From Prorocentrum cordatum (taxonomy: Eukaryota; Sar; Dinophyceae; Prorocentrales; Prorocentraceae): a DNA stretch of 30,650 nucleotides. Under the pieces are notes generated by a model that saw nothing but the letters and a program-made list of their open reading frames with translations, did not search any database and was not told the DNA's origin. Location of the stretch: assembly GCA_963575745.1 (NCBI GenBank), contig CAUYUJ010007227.1:17501-48150 (forward strand), in the 5' to 3' direction. The position numbers and the translations under genes were made by a program. Position 1 is the stretch's first letter. The number at the start of each line of letters is the position of its first letter. Below, piece after piece: positions 11,601-21,390 of this stretch.

Positions 11601-11747
11601 CCCCCACGCCCACTTGCGAAGCACTAGGGTCGACAGGTTCCCATGTTCCGCCACCACCTCGGGTTCATTATCAGGGTCCGGGTCCGAATCTGGCTCGGGC
11701 GCCTCGGGCGGCTCTTCCAATCTGCGCTTGCTCGCGACTCGTCTCAT
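8654..11747 (-). CDS. Transposase-like or lineage-expanded protein, five exons (gene T)
   Basis: Five minus-strand exons fit in phase: 11747-11217, 11065-10727, 10349-10122, 9888-9552 and 9222-8654, about 667 residues. Starts and ends around the first two introns are less certain. The start ATG at 11747 is chosen because a relict spliced leader lies 12 bases upstream and an acidic, coding-like N-terminus follows. Visible landmarks in order: LRKWAWGC near residue 50, LQLHGDGAEM in exon 2, SVIGDLEFFANHLG in exon 3, AIDSMHTVDLGVTSHILG in exon 4, then CFKKEVKAAKQRHLVPVM and MNPRWFWCYQAEDFMRH in exon 5. From memory, dinoflagellate genomes contain many proteins with this order of motifs; the D-x2-H-x2-DLG pattern recalls TNP2-type transposases, but that link is inference. 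Introns are purine-rich on the sense strand. It may be an active element protein, a domesticated one, or neither. Confidence 0.65.
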
Positions 11748-11759
11748 GTCGCACGAACT

Positions 11760-11776
11760 CTTGGGCCAGAATGGCT
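11760..11776 (-). other. Relict dinoflagellate spliced leader upstream of gene T
   Basis: The minus strand reads AGCCATTCTGGCCCAAG, matching the 3' 17 bases of the dinoflagellate spliced leader at 15 positions. It ends 12 bases before the ATG of gene T. A genomic leader copy at this place is expected when a trans-spliced mRNA has been reverse-transcribed and reinserted. Confidence 0.7.
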
Positions 11777-11780
11777 GGGC

Positions 11781-12517
11781 ACGTGAGAAAGATTGCGCTC
11801 CCATTATACGCCCTGCTTCTCCTCCCTCCTCTCCCTCCCCCTCCCCCATCGTTTGCCTGCCCTTCCTTACTTGTGAGAGGGATCCCCCGCCACGCCGCTA
11901 GGTGCGAAGTGAAAGGCGCTCAGAACCATTAGAACCCTGAGTCTTAATCCGCGTGCTCTTGAAAGGGCGCTGAGAGGCCCCATCCGACGAACCCTCAGAG
12001 AGATCCAGACAGCTCCTGGCCCACAACCTGGGCACGCTGGTGGGTCGAGCAGAAGGGGGGCGAGGGGAGGGATAAGGGTAGAGGTGGGGGGGCGGAGGTA
12101 GGCCAGAGATACTCTGCGCGGAGCTCGAAACCCTTAGAAGCCAGTTCATTGGCTCCGATCCGCAATGCGATGAAGTTGGCTACTCGGCCAAGGCGCTGGA
12201 TGCAAAGCTACTATCCATATGGGGCCGCGGGACCATCTGGGGATCCACCAACTTTGTCTGGGTGGGGGTTCGCGGTAGTCTTGCAAACCAGCTCGTGCCA
12301 GGGGCTCGACCTAGCCCCTCGCAAAAAAAAACATGCTTGGAATGGCAGCCGAAACCGTGGCGATACGGAACGTCGCACCCCGCGGGGATACGGGGACAAA
12401 GGGGGAGAGGATTGGCGTGGGCTTTCAAGAGGGGTGGAGGAGGGGGGTGCGTTAGGAGGAGGTCGACGTTCGTAATCGCCTTGGTTTTTGCTGCAGCGCG
12501 CCTGTCTGCCTACGGGC
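11781..12517. other. Spacer between genes G and T
   Basis: Bases 11820-11860 are pyrimidine-rich. A minus-strand frame at 12149-11898 has a coding-like stretch (VPRLWARSCLDLSEGSSDG), and a plus-strand frame at 12149-12475 overlaps its start. Neither connects in phase to a neighbour, so neither is called. Bases 12430-12465 are G-rich. Confidence 0.5.
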
Positions 12518-14024
12518 CTACTTCTCCTGCATGATCGGTAGCGCCAGCGCCTGCTTGAATACCGCCTTGCAGTCCACGCACATCTTCGCAGCCTTGGCGT
12601 GGGGCACGTTGGACTCCATCATCATGTCTCCGAACTTGTTCTCGAACGTGCGAATCGACGACAGGATCTGGGGGCATCGCAGTTCTCTCGCGATCTCGGA
12701 ACGCCCGATCTTGTTAACGCTATCCCTCCACCGTCCCTCTGGGCGCGCAAGCCGCAGCTATCTCGCGCGTGACGTGTGCGCCTGGACGGCCCCAGGCAAA
12801 AGGCCACGGAAACACCTAGGAACCCCAGGTGGGCCGAGGGATCCATACGGCCCTGACTCCTGCACCCTAGGCCTCAACCCCCGTCCACTCTCCTTGCGCC
12901 CCTCTCCCATCCAGTCAAGGCCTGGACCTGCCCCCCCCAATCCACCGCAGCATGTACCCAACACATTCGCGTACTAAAAACACCAAGCGCACAAACTGCT
13001 GGCGCACAAAAAAATCATCGAGCCTTCTTCCCCTTCAAGTTCATCGCGCCAGAGGCGGTCGCCATCGCCTCCACGAGAGTCTTGGTGCCGACCTATGCGG
13101 AATCGCTATTCTGCGGTTGCGTGTGTCTCGCTCTCTATAGCTGTCTCTCTTTCCCCTCCCTCTGAGTCGCGGTAAGACTCTCACGCACGGATTTCCCGAC
13201 GTATGCCATGTTACGCATATGTGCGCGCGTGCGTGCATATATTTGAATGTGAATGTGCCTGGCTGTACGGGCACGTATATGGTTAACAGACATCTGACCA
13301 TTGTGTGTGTGCATGCGCACACGCATGCATACATGCACCGTATGCATCTACCTACATAGAGATGTGTGCGTGTTTGTACGTCTTGTACGTATACACTTGT
13401 TTCTGTGTGCATGTGCATCAGTGAGGATGCGCGCGTGTTGGCTCTAAACTTCACCGATCTTCGTCAATGGCCTGTTCGTAACCGCACCATCCTCCCCACC
13501 GTCGCACCCCCTCTGTCGTTCAAGCAAAGCAGAGTAGATGTTAGCTGCGCCCTTGGGACCGCACACGCGTCGTAGAATCTCGTGATGAGGGACTTCGCCT
13601 GGTCGCTGTTCGTGGCGGACTTCGCCGTCACGCTCATCAGGGGCGCGCAGATGACGCGGAACTTGAGTTTAGGATATTGTTTTCCTCAATCAATTCTGGC
13701 ATCACTGGGGGTTCTTACTTCGGTTAACCGCCTCGGCCCCCCCCGCCGTTAACTCGCGGCCGCGCCGCCCGTCGCCGCCCGTCGCCGTCGCCCCAGTCGC
13801 CGCCATCCCCGCCCGTCGCCGCCATACCCGTTCGTTGCCGCCCGTAGCCGTCGCCGCGTCGCATACATTGCACCGCATAAGATTTCGCGTTCGTTGGGTG
13901 GTACCAGTATTGCTGCTACTACGAGTACTAGTATAAAGTTTGGTACGACTGCTACTGCTACTATTATTTCTACTACTACAGCAACAGCAGCAGCAACTAC
14001 TACTACTACTACTACTACTACTAT

Positions 14025-14055
<31 letters not shown>

Positions 14056-15310
14056 GCTACTACTACTACGACTACACCAACACCTACTACTACTACGGCA
14101 GCAGTGATCATAGTAGTCAGTGTAGTTGCTGTACTCGCAGTAGTCGTAGCAGTAGTAAGAGTAGTAGTCACAGTAATAGTAGCCGTAGCATGCATATTAG
14201 TAACATTAGTAATCGTAGTCGTAGTAGTCGTCGTAGTAGTAGTAGTAGTAGTAGTAGTAGTCGTAGTAGTAGTAATAGTAGTAGTAGTAGTAGTAGCAGT
14301 AATAGTAGTAGTAGTAGTGGTAGTAGTATTAGTAGTAGTAGCAGTAGCAGTAGTAGTAGTAGTGGTAGTAGTAGCAGTCGCAGTAGTAGTGAGCGCCGTT
14401 GTCGTAGCCGTAGTAGTAATAGTAGTAGTAGTAGTAGTAGTAGTAATGGTAGTAGTAGGGGTAGTAGTAGTAGCAGCAGTAATAGGAATAGTAGTAGCAG
14501 TAGCACCAGTAGTAGTAGTGGTAGCACCAGTAGTAGCAGCAACAGTAGCAGTACTAGTCGGAACATAATAAGAATAGCAGTGCTAGTCGTAGTGGTAGTT
14601 CGGCTAGAAAGGGGAATCTATGTGGTGCAGCATATGCGGTGTAAGCTATGGTGTGCCATCTATTACAAGCATCGTGCGGTACAACATATGTTGTGTTATG
14701 CCCCCCAAGCGGTGCTATGATGTGCACGCAGGACCTCTTATTCTTTCTCTACTGAACTGGGCCGCGGATTTGGAATGGTGGTTATGTCGTTGCCGTCGCC
14801 GCCCCGCCGCCCGTCGTCTGGGCCTGGGTGTTGGCATGGCGGCTGTGTCCCTGCCGCCAATTCGCAGCTTCCTCGTCGCCTTGTTGTTGCGTATGGCTGT
14901 GCATCGTTATGCATTTCGTCGCATTGCTTTGAATTCGCAGTGCGGTTCCGTGATCTGACACCGCAAAGTGCACGCCATATAGATTGCACCGCATTGCTGT
15001 TGCCACATCTATATATGTAATCACATACACTTCATCAACGTAGCTTACACCACATATATTGCACCACGCAGTTTGCACCACCTGTGTTCCACCATATAGT
15101 TTACACAACATGTATTGCACCACGTAGATTGCACCACATGTATTGCACGAAGTAGGCCGCCCCACGCATATTGCACCATGTAGTTTGCACCACATCTACT
15201 GCACCACACAGCTTGCACCACATATATTGCACCACCGATGCTGCTAGAAACCAACTGTTCGGGGTCCACGTTGGCGAACATGCTACGCATGAATTCGAGT
15301 GGTGTGTTTC
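12518..15310 (-). CDS. Four-exon gene of unknown function (gene G)
   Basis: Exons on the minus strand are 15310-15252 (TPLEFMRSMFANVDPEQL), 13661-13560 (ICAPLMSVTAKSATNSDQAK), 13092-about 13020 (TKTLVEAMATASGAMNLKGK) and 12738-12518 (RTFENKFGDMMMESNVPHAK, ending IMQEK and a TAG stop). The exons have strongly GC-rich third codon positions, and their phases agree. Exons 1 and 2 use GT donors. Exon 3 appears to use a GA donor, C|GATGATTTTTTTG, and otherwise ends in a TGA three bases later. Intron 1 is about 1.6 kb and holds a 19-20 bp repeat array plus a giant TAC/GTA inverted repeat. The 5' end is probably incomplete. I recognise no domain; composition suggests a small soluble helical protein. 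Confidence 0.55.
13190..13450. repeat. TG/CA-rich low-complexity tract in gene G intron 2
   Basis: Alternating GTGCGCGTGTGCATG-type sequence with many ATGCAT and GTACGTATA motifs. It separates exons 2 and 3 of gene G and has no coding signal. Z-DNA-prone alternation is visible. Confidence 0.7.
13906..14565. repeat. TAC/GTA trinucleotide tract forming a giant inverted repeat
   Basis: Bases about 13906-14100 are an impure (TAC)n tract, and bases about 14105-14565 are an impure (GTA)n tract. The two triplets are reverse complements, so the left half can pair with the right half over nearly 200 bp. It lies inside intron 1 of gene G. Reading frames here encode only homopolymer-like Thr, Val, Ser or Leu runs and are not genes. 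Confidence 0.95.
14610..15240. repeat. Second locus of the TTGCACCACATA repeat family
   Basis: At 14965-15240 about twelve diverged copies of ATTGCACCACATA or TTTGCACCACA follow at 19-20 bp spacing. At 14610-14700 the same motif runs in the opposite orientation (TGTGGTGCAGCATATG). Another forward copy sits at about 13866. The copies thus flank the TAC/GTA tract in both orientations. Confidence 0.8.
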
Positions 15311-15555
15311 CTATCTCTCTGTACCCCCTCTGCCCCTGCCCCCCCCTCTCGTCATCCCTTCTCCTCTTCTTCTGTCCTCGTCACCCGCTGCGTTCCCACA
15401 AGCCATGCGGAGCCTCACCCCCCCCGTCGCTTACGCATCCCCAACGAGGAAGACCAGCGCAATTGAAAAGGGTGCGGTGCTCGAAAGAGAAGGATTAGAA
15501 CGGAAGCGGGAAACCAACAACATTGGAGACAACAGATCGCATGAGAAATGAATAG

Positions 15556-18500
15556 TCAAGGACAAATGTTGAGCTCCTTCTTGTCCGCTGGTGCGCGCGG
15601 AGTCGAGCTGCGACCGCGGCCGCGTCCAGCACCGCGCCCAGCACCGCGCCCGCGGCCACTTGACTGCTGAGCACGCCGACGGCGAACATCCTCGTCGTCG
15701 CTGCCCTGCTTCGAGTCGTCGTCGCTCTCGTAGCCCATGTTCTCGAAGTTGGCTGTGTGGCAGTATTTCAACACTGGAATGTACAAGGGAGCTGCATGAT
15801 CGAACGCTTGGGACACCTACGCTTCTGATATGCACGGTGACCTACGTGAACACCGTTGCAATCATTGAGCTTGGCAAAACTGAGCCATCACACGCGAATC
15901 GCATCGACAATGCGCGTATCGAGAACGAGCATTACAATCATCTGAAACGCACACCTTTCGAGCATGCACGGTCGCGCTAACAGTTAAACAGTGCGGTAGC
16001 ATTGTTCAAATGTTAGCGTTCGTCACGCCATACCAAGGAGGGAGCAACGCCTAGCACATCACATAACGTGTTCTGGGACAGCGCCATACAGGATTCAAAG
16101 CACCGCGGCACTTGATCGACGAAGGACGATGGTAAGAGGAGGGTGACAAAACGCAGTCCGTGACCCAACTGGACCTGCCTGCCTTTCTTCAAGGCCTTGG
16201 ACAAGAAGTCGAACTCCATGCCCTCGATCGCCTTCTGGCCAGTCACCTCGCGCCGCTTGCCCCGCGTCAGCTCCTTGGTATGCTCGTCCGAAATGTCGAG
16301 GTGCAGCTTCCGCTTGGGGTTCAGCGGGTTCTTCTTGGACTGGGAAGGCCGCCGCCCGATCGTTGTTAGACACCCCCTCCCCCAGACCACGACGGCTCGA
16401 CACATCCCCAGCGTTCAACGGAACATTGCAAGTGAACGCATGCAGCATTCGCGCATGAACCATGCACGTGCGTTTACAATTGACGATTCTGCGCGCCGTT
16501 TCGACGTGGCTGGGGGAGGGCGGGGAGGACAGGGCGGTGGATTGAGGATGGGGGGGGGGGGGGGGGGGGCAGGATGGGAGAGGGGGGAGCGGACGGATTG
16601 GAAGGAAGGCGCCATCTCAACAGTTCGACCACCCTGGCGTTTCGGCCACCCCCCACCAGCCTCGAACTTATCCCTACCCCTGAGATTGACACACCAAACG
16701 ACGATGCCAATCTTAGGGATGCACCCTCAGAAACTGAGGGAACCCCTAAGGTCGTTACCGTGATGAGGCGATGCCGAACATAGGGATAGGGATATGTTTC
16801 AGGCTGGTAAACTCCGATGCGTCGGCATCCCACGACAATCCGACGTGCATTCCCGAATGCGATCTCACCATGAGCGTGCCGTTCTCCATCATCTCCTCGG
16901 CCTCCTCCGCGCCGTACTTGTCGATGAAGAACTTCTTCGGCTGCCACTTGGAGGTCTGCTTCGCGCCCTCCGTCAGGCCGACGGACGTGACCACGTTCCA
17001 GAATGTGTTTTTCATCTCGGGGTCCTGCAGATGTTTGAGCAGCGCACGGTTTCCTCCTCCTCCTCCTCCTCCTCCGTGAGTTGTCACATGGGCACGAAAA
17101 CATGCCTTGTCCATTTACCACCTTGCAACGAGCATGTGCATGCTCATTCGGGACAACGGCACTGATGTCTGCATCATGTAATATGGCCCTCTCTCCCCCC
17201 CCCCCAGCACAACACTACAACAAGTGAACACAAAACGGGTTTCCTTGATCCAACCCATCAAGAGCTTCTGCTTCGCCAATGTCTTGGTCCCGTCCTTCCG
17301 CTTCTCCGCCTGGCTTGCCAAATCAGCCGCCCCGTTGGTAGCTAGATCACGCATGGCACGCACCTGCCTTGCATAATGACAGCCGCCAGCTTGGACGAGA
17401 GGACGCTGCATGCCAAATGGACATGCACGTTGCAACCGCCATCCCTAAACACCTACCCTGGCGTCACGCCGAAACAGCCTTACACTCGCGGGCATAATCA
17501 ACAGAACCGCTCGGTGCACATGCATTCGTTGGGAGGGGCGTCGAAACGTGTGAGGGGTGTGCCGAAATTTACCCGAGTGCGCATGCAGACGGTGTCATTG
17601 GGGCATTCGGTGGAGCTCCATGACGGCCCACGAAAAGTGTGAGGGGTGCACCGAAATGGACCCGATCACGTATGTTGGCCCTTCGAATGGGGCCTTCGGT
17701 GGGGTTCCCTATGGGGCCACGAAGGGTGTGAGAGGCACGCCGAAATGGGCCGAGAACGCATGCAGGCCTTGCCACTGGTCTCTTCGGTGGAGCCCCCTAA
17801 GGGGCGACGAACCGTGCGGGGGGTGTGCCGAATTGGACCCGAGTGCGCATGCGGGCTTTGCCATTGCGGCCTTCGGTGGGGTCCCCATAAGGGGTCACGC
17901 AACGCGTGGGGTGTGTGTGCTGACATGAACCCAAGCGTGCATGCGGGCCTTGCCACTCGGGCCTTCGGTGGGGCCCGTATGGGGCCACGAAGCGTGTGAG
18001 GGGTGTGCCGAAATGGACCCGAGCACGCATGCGGGCCCTGCCATTGGGGCTTTCGGTGGAGCCCCCTCGGGCCACGAAACGTGTGCGGGGTGTGCTGAAA
18101 TTTAACATGGTACGCAATTGGTCCTTGTCACTTGGGCTTTCGGTGGAGCTCCCGACGGGGCCACGAAGACCGTGGGCGAGGAAGAGGAAAGGAGGGAGGG
18201 GGAGCAGGGGGACGAGGAGCGGAAGAGATGCGCGGCGCTGCCAATTAAAAATGAGGACCCACCTCACAGGAGGCTTGGGAAGAAGGACCCAACCCACTGG
18301 AGGGCTGGGAAAGAGGAGGGAAGACAACGAGGGGGAGAAGGATGATGAGGAGCATGGAGGGAGTGAAGGAGACGCGCGGCGCCGCGAACCCAAAACGAGA
18401 ACCCACCAAACATGAGGATTGGGGAAAACAACAGAGGCCGAAAGGGCGGCGGAACGGCCTCGTCGTACGCATCCTGGGCCTGCGACTCGTGGGCACGAGC

Positions 18501-19553
18501 CGTGGTGAACTGCCCGTAGAGGCACGCGATCTCGTTCTTCGAGAAGAGGCCTCTAAGCTGGGCCGAGTCCGTCTCGTCGCCCTTCTCCCTGTAGCAATAT
18601 TTATTGTCACAGCACAAAAGCACTAACGAACTAGAGTGCCTTGAAACCCTTGCCCTCCACTTGTGCCTTGCCCTCACCTCAGCTCGCGATCCGCTCACAA
18701 CTGGGCCAACGAATGGGCCAGTTGGACAACGAATGGGCCAGGTGAGCGAATGTACACCGAATGGGCCAGGTGAGGGGGCGAGGAAAACAAGCAAAGCATG
18801 AGCGGGTGGCGAATGAGCCAGCATGCAAACAACAAAAAAATCGATCCTGAAGAGCTGCGCCCGCGCATTGAAGTCCTTGCCCTCCGCCAGCGCGAGGATC
18901 TTGGCACGTGCAATCCTGTGGGCGAGTTTGAATGGCGAGCGGGACGGGGGGGGGGGGGGGTGATCCGATGAGCGCGGGCATCTTTCCGACATGGGCACAG
19001 GCATTTGGGCAGATGCTGGCGCCGATCGAAACTTTGGCACATGCATTGTTTCAAACACCAACTGTCCCTTTGGCATCATGAGGCACAATTGCCGTGCTGC
19101 CCGACGCCTTGTTGTCGGACGCCTTCCCCTTCGCCTTCTTGATCGTCTTCATCCCCGCGGCAAAGGAGGCGGGCTTCTTGGATGGCTGTGAGTCGTCATG
19201 CATTGCAATCGCTGGACACATGGACACATTACAATCGTTGGACACATTGCATTGCATTGCATAGACAACGAGACACACGGACACATGGAACGTACACCCA
19301 GACACACAGAGCATAACACCTAGCCACATAGAAAGCACTTGCGCACACCACATAGACACATTGAAACTACACCTGGACACATAGACACAATGCAAGTCAG
19401 CAACACGTAGAACTATACATCCTCACTGACAGTTTCGGCGCACATGATTGGAATGCAAATGTGGGATCCTTCCCCATGGTGCTGAAGATGTCGCAGCCGT
19501 CGGTCAGCCGCGCGAGTCGTAGTGGATACGATCTCCGAAATGGCAGATTGTCC
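15556..19553 (-). CDS. Eight-exon gene with acidic and RG-rich C-terminus (gene F)
   Basis: Minus-strand exons that join in phase: 19553-19427, 19185-19067, 18915-18847, 18588-18456, 17363-17244, 17024-16869, 16339-16183 and 15752-15556, about 358 residues; the 5' end is not found. Landmarks in order: FSTMGKDPTFAFQS, the Lys-rich PASFAAGMKTIKKAKGK, IARAKILALAEGKDFNARAQ, LFSKNEIACLYGQFTTARAH, AEKRKDGTKTLAKQKLLMGW, NTFWNVVTSVGLTEGAKQTS, FFIDKYGAEEAEEMMENGTL, NPKRKLHLDISDEHTKELT, then an acidic stretch (GYESDDDSKQGSDDEDV) and an RG-rich tail with GRGRGAGRGAGRGRGR. Donors are GT at exons 1, 4 and 6, GA at 2, 3 and 5, and GC at 7. The layout resembles a large dinoflagellate family without assigned function. 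The RG tail suggests RNA binding, but that is inference. Confidence 0.65.
16551..16569. repeat. Long G homopolymer in gene F intron 6
   Basis: An uninterrupted G run of about 19 bases inside a wider G-rich stretch (about 16510-16590). It may be length-variable or affected by assembly error. It has no coding role. Confidence 0.9.
17542..18170. repeat. 87-90 bp tandem repeat in gene F intron 4
   Basis: Seven units begin with CGAAACGTGTGAGGGG-type sequence at 17542, 17631, 17720, 17808, 17898, 17988 and 18075, with a trailing start at 18164. Units also share GCCGAAATGGACC and TTCGGTGG. They are diverged, so the array is not very recent. It lies wholly between exons 18588-18456 and 17363-17244. 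Confidence 0.9.
19205..19395. repeat. GACACAT-rich repeat in gene F intron 1
   Basis: The motif GGACACAT or AGACACA recurs more than ten times at irregular 10-25 bp spacing, with a short (GCATT)n run at about 19245-19260. It fills most of the intron between the first two exons found. Confidence 0.8.
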
Positions 19554-20599
19554 CTGATACAATCTGAGATACAAACAGCATAGTACTGACAGGTGTTTGA
19601 TTATACTTTTGGTGATTGATCAGGCATGTTTTAGTGATCGAACGTACTATAGTGTTGATCATTCCTACTGCAATGATTGAACAGACTTCGGTCATGTCCC
19701 GTGCACACTGCTTACATAAACATACACATGCTAGTAAGTTGTGTTGTAATTTGATGTCCGTTGTACTACGCAGGCACGGTGTCCAATACATTGAAAGTGT
19801 GTTGATCTGACGTTGGTCTGACGTTAGACCAACGTCAGAGTCATATCTGACGTTGGTCTGACGTTGGTCTGACGTTAGACCGAAATGTCTGACGTCAGGC
19901 TAACGTCAGACCAACGTCAGATGTCAGTCTGACGTTGGTCTGACGTTAGACCAACGTCAGATCAGCACAGTTTACAGCATAATACACTCACACATAAATT
20001 GCACCTATGTATGGTGCACATACATATACAACCACGATTAGTTAAGTGATATGGGGCAACTTTCGTACTTACTTGCGATTGCACATGGGCATGATCCACG
20101 ACTGTTCGTATCTAATCAATTCGACTCGTACCTAATTAGGTAGACCACCCGTGCGCAACTGTTATCACTTAGACTTGTTTGTATATACTCAGGAGGCCTC
20201 GTGGGATATGTGGCCCGTGAGCCACGCTACTCCCATGCGTGATATAACATGACCTCTTTGGAAACATGCCACATGTTTTATCGTCCTCCTGTCGAGGATC
20301 ACGCAACCTCCATGCTCTGACTTCGATGCACTCATGCCATGTTCAGGGACCACGAAAGGCGAATATGTCGAGCACCCGTCCACGACGGTCATCCCCGAAC
20401 GCCGCGGCGCTCAACGATAGTGCGCTGCTCATGCAGCAAACGTGCTGGCCACATCACGGGATTCCCACCATCCATCCAGCAATCATTCCTTGCTCGTCCT
20501 GTTCTCGTGCCTCCTTCCTTGGCTCATGCTTCTTGACTCCCCCTCCCCCCCCATCGTCACTGCAGCCCGCGCTGCAGCCTCCAGGCTGCATGGCGCAAC
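19554..20599. other. Spacer between genes D and F
   Basis: Apart from the palindromic element, this stretch is less GC-rich than its surroundings. The first exon(s) of gene F may lie here, but I could not place them. Reading frames at 19504-19791 and 20189-20607 lack coding character. Confidence 0.5.
19803..19963. repeat. Palindromic element built from CTGACGTTGGT units
   Basis: Begins TGATCTGACG and ends CGTCAGATCA, which are exact reverse complements. Inside, CTGACGTTGGT units and their reverse complements alternate, so each end is itself a near-perfect palindrome of about 34 bp. It lies upstream of the first exon found for gene F. A related element sits in intron 1 of gene E. Confidence 0.9.
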
Positions 20600-21390
20600 T
20601 TATTTGAGCTGCTTAGCCCTCCAGGTCTTCGCCTGCTCCTTTGAAAATTTATGCTGGCAGGCGAGGCGCATGAGACGCGATATCAAAGCTGCGTGATCCT
20701 CCGTCTGCGGCTTCCTAATCTCGAGGAAGAGCGTCCGCTTCGACGAGCCTGGCACCTTAGAACATATATAGGACTTGTCTGTCGCGTAGCAGGCGTACGT
20801 GGGCCCCAGGGTGGGGTGCTCGTTGAAGCGAACGAGCTTGGGGTCAGCGTTCACCGTCTTCGTGGCCTTGGGCTTCTTGATTTCGGCCTGGAGATATGCG
20901 CATGTTATATGTCATGTATGTGCTGGTGCTTTCATATTTCGCCATGTAACCATGACCGTATATGCGAGAATGCTGCCATGTCCGTACATGCGGGTGGTCT
21001 CCGTCACACACGCACGCACACAACCGTTATGTACTCCCCGTGCCATTGCCCATCTTTCCTCCGCCCTCGCTTCCTCATATGACCGCCTAACTCACACCCC
21101 TGCTCCCTCCCCCGCAACTGCGTCCTGGGATATCTCCTCCGTGCCCCCTCCATTCACATTCGATAGTAAAACTGCGCATCCTTCAAATGATGCTTGTATG
21201 CAGGGACGGGCTTCGCCTTCTTCGCGGCCGTAAGCAACTTCTCATCGTCCTCGTCTGAAGCAACGGGCGGGCAGGGAGTGCATGGCGTCGTCGAGCGGGG
21301 CGTGCGAGGAGTGCGGGGCGTACAGGGCGTGCAGGGCGCACGAGGCGAAGAACTCGTCGAACTGCTGTTCTTGATGGCGATCGCCAGGGC
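20600..21390 (-). CDS. Lysine-rich protein of unknown function (gene D)
   Basis: Two exons join in phase 0: 21390-21181 and 20887-20600. The second starts after a CTCCAG acceptor with AEIKKPKATKTVNADPK, continues through SKVPGSSKRTLFLEIRKPQT, and ends TWRAKQLK with a TAA stop. The first carries AIAIKNSSSTSSSPRAP, a Cys-Thr-Pro-rich run of CTPCTPRTPRTP type, an acidic patch (SDEDDEKLL) and AAKKAKPVPAYKHHLK. The donor is AAG|GA. The CTP run is encoded by a 9-12 bp repeat. A possible earlier exon ends at 21838 before a strong GTAAGT donor, in compatible phase. No domain is recognised; basic and disordered character suggests nucleic-acid or chromatin contact, which is inference. The start codon is not identified. 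Confidence 0.5.

Noticed and set aside
11873-11929. Possible first exon of gene T ending in a good GTAAGG donor
   Set aside because: The relict leader at 11760-11776 places the 5' end of the mRNA downstream, and the phases did not fit the obvious ATG.
13749-14720. Reading frames of 130-220 codons made of Thr, Val, Leu or Ser runs
   Set aside because: Direct translation of TAC/GTA trinucleotide tracts. No non-repetitive coding sequence is attached.
17542-18170. CRISPR-like spacing of repeats near 90 bp
   Set aside because: Repeats are long and diverged, spacers are not unique, and the context is eukaryotic and intronic.
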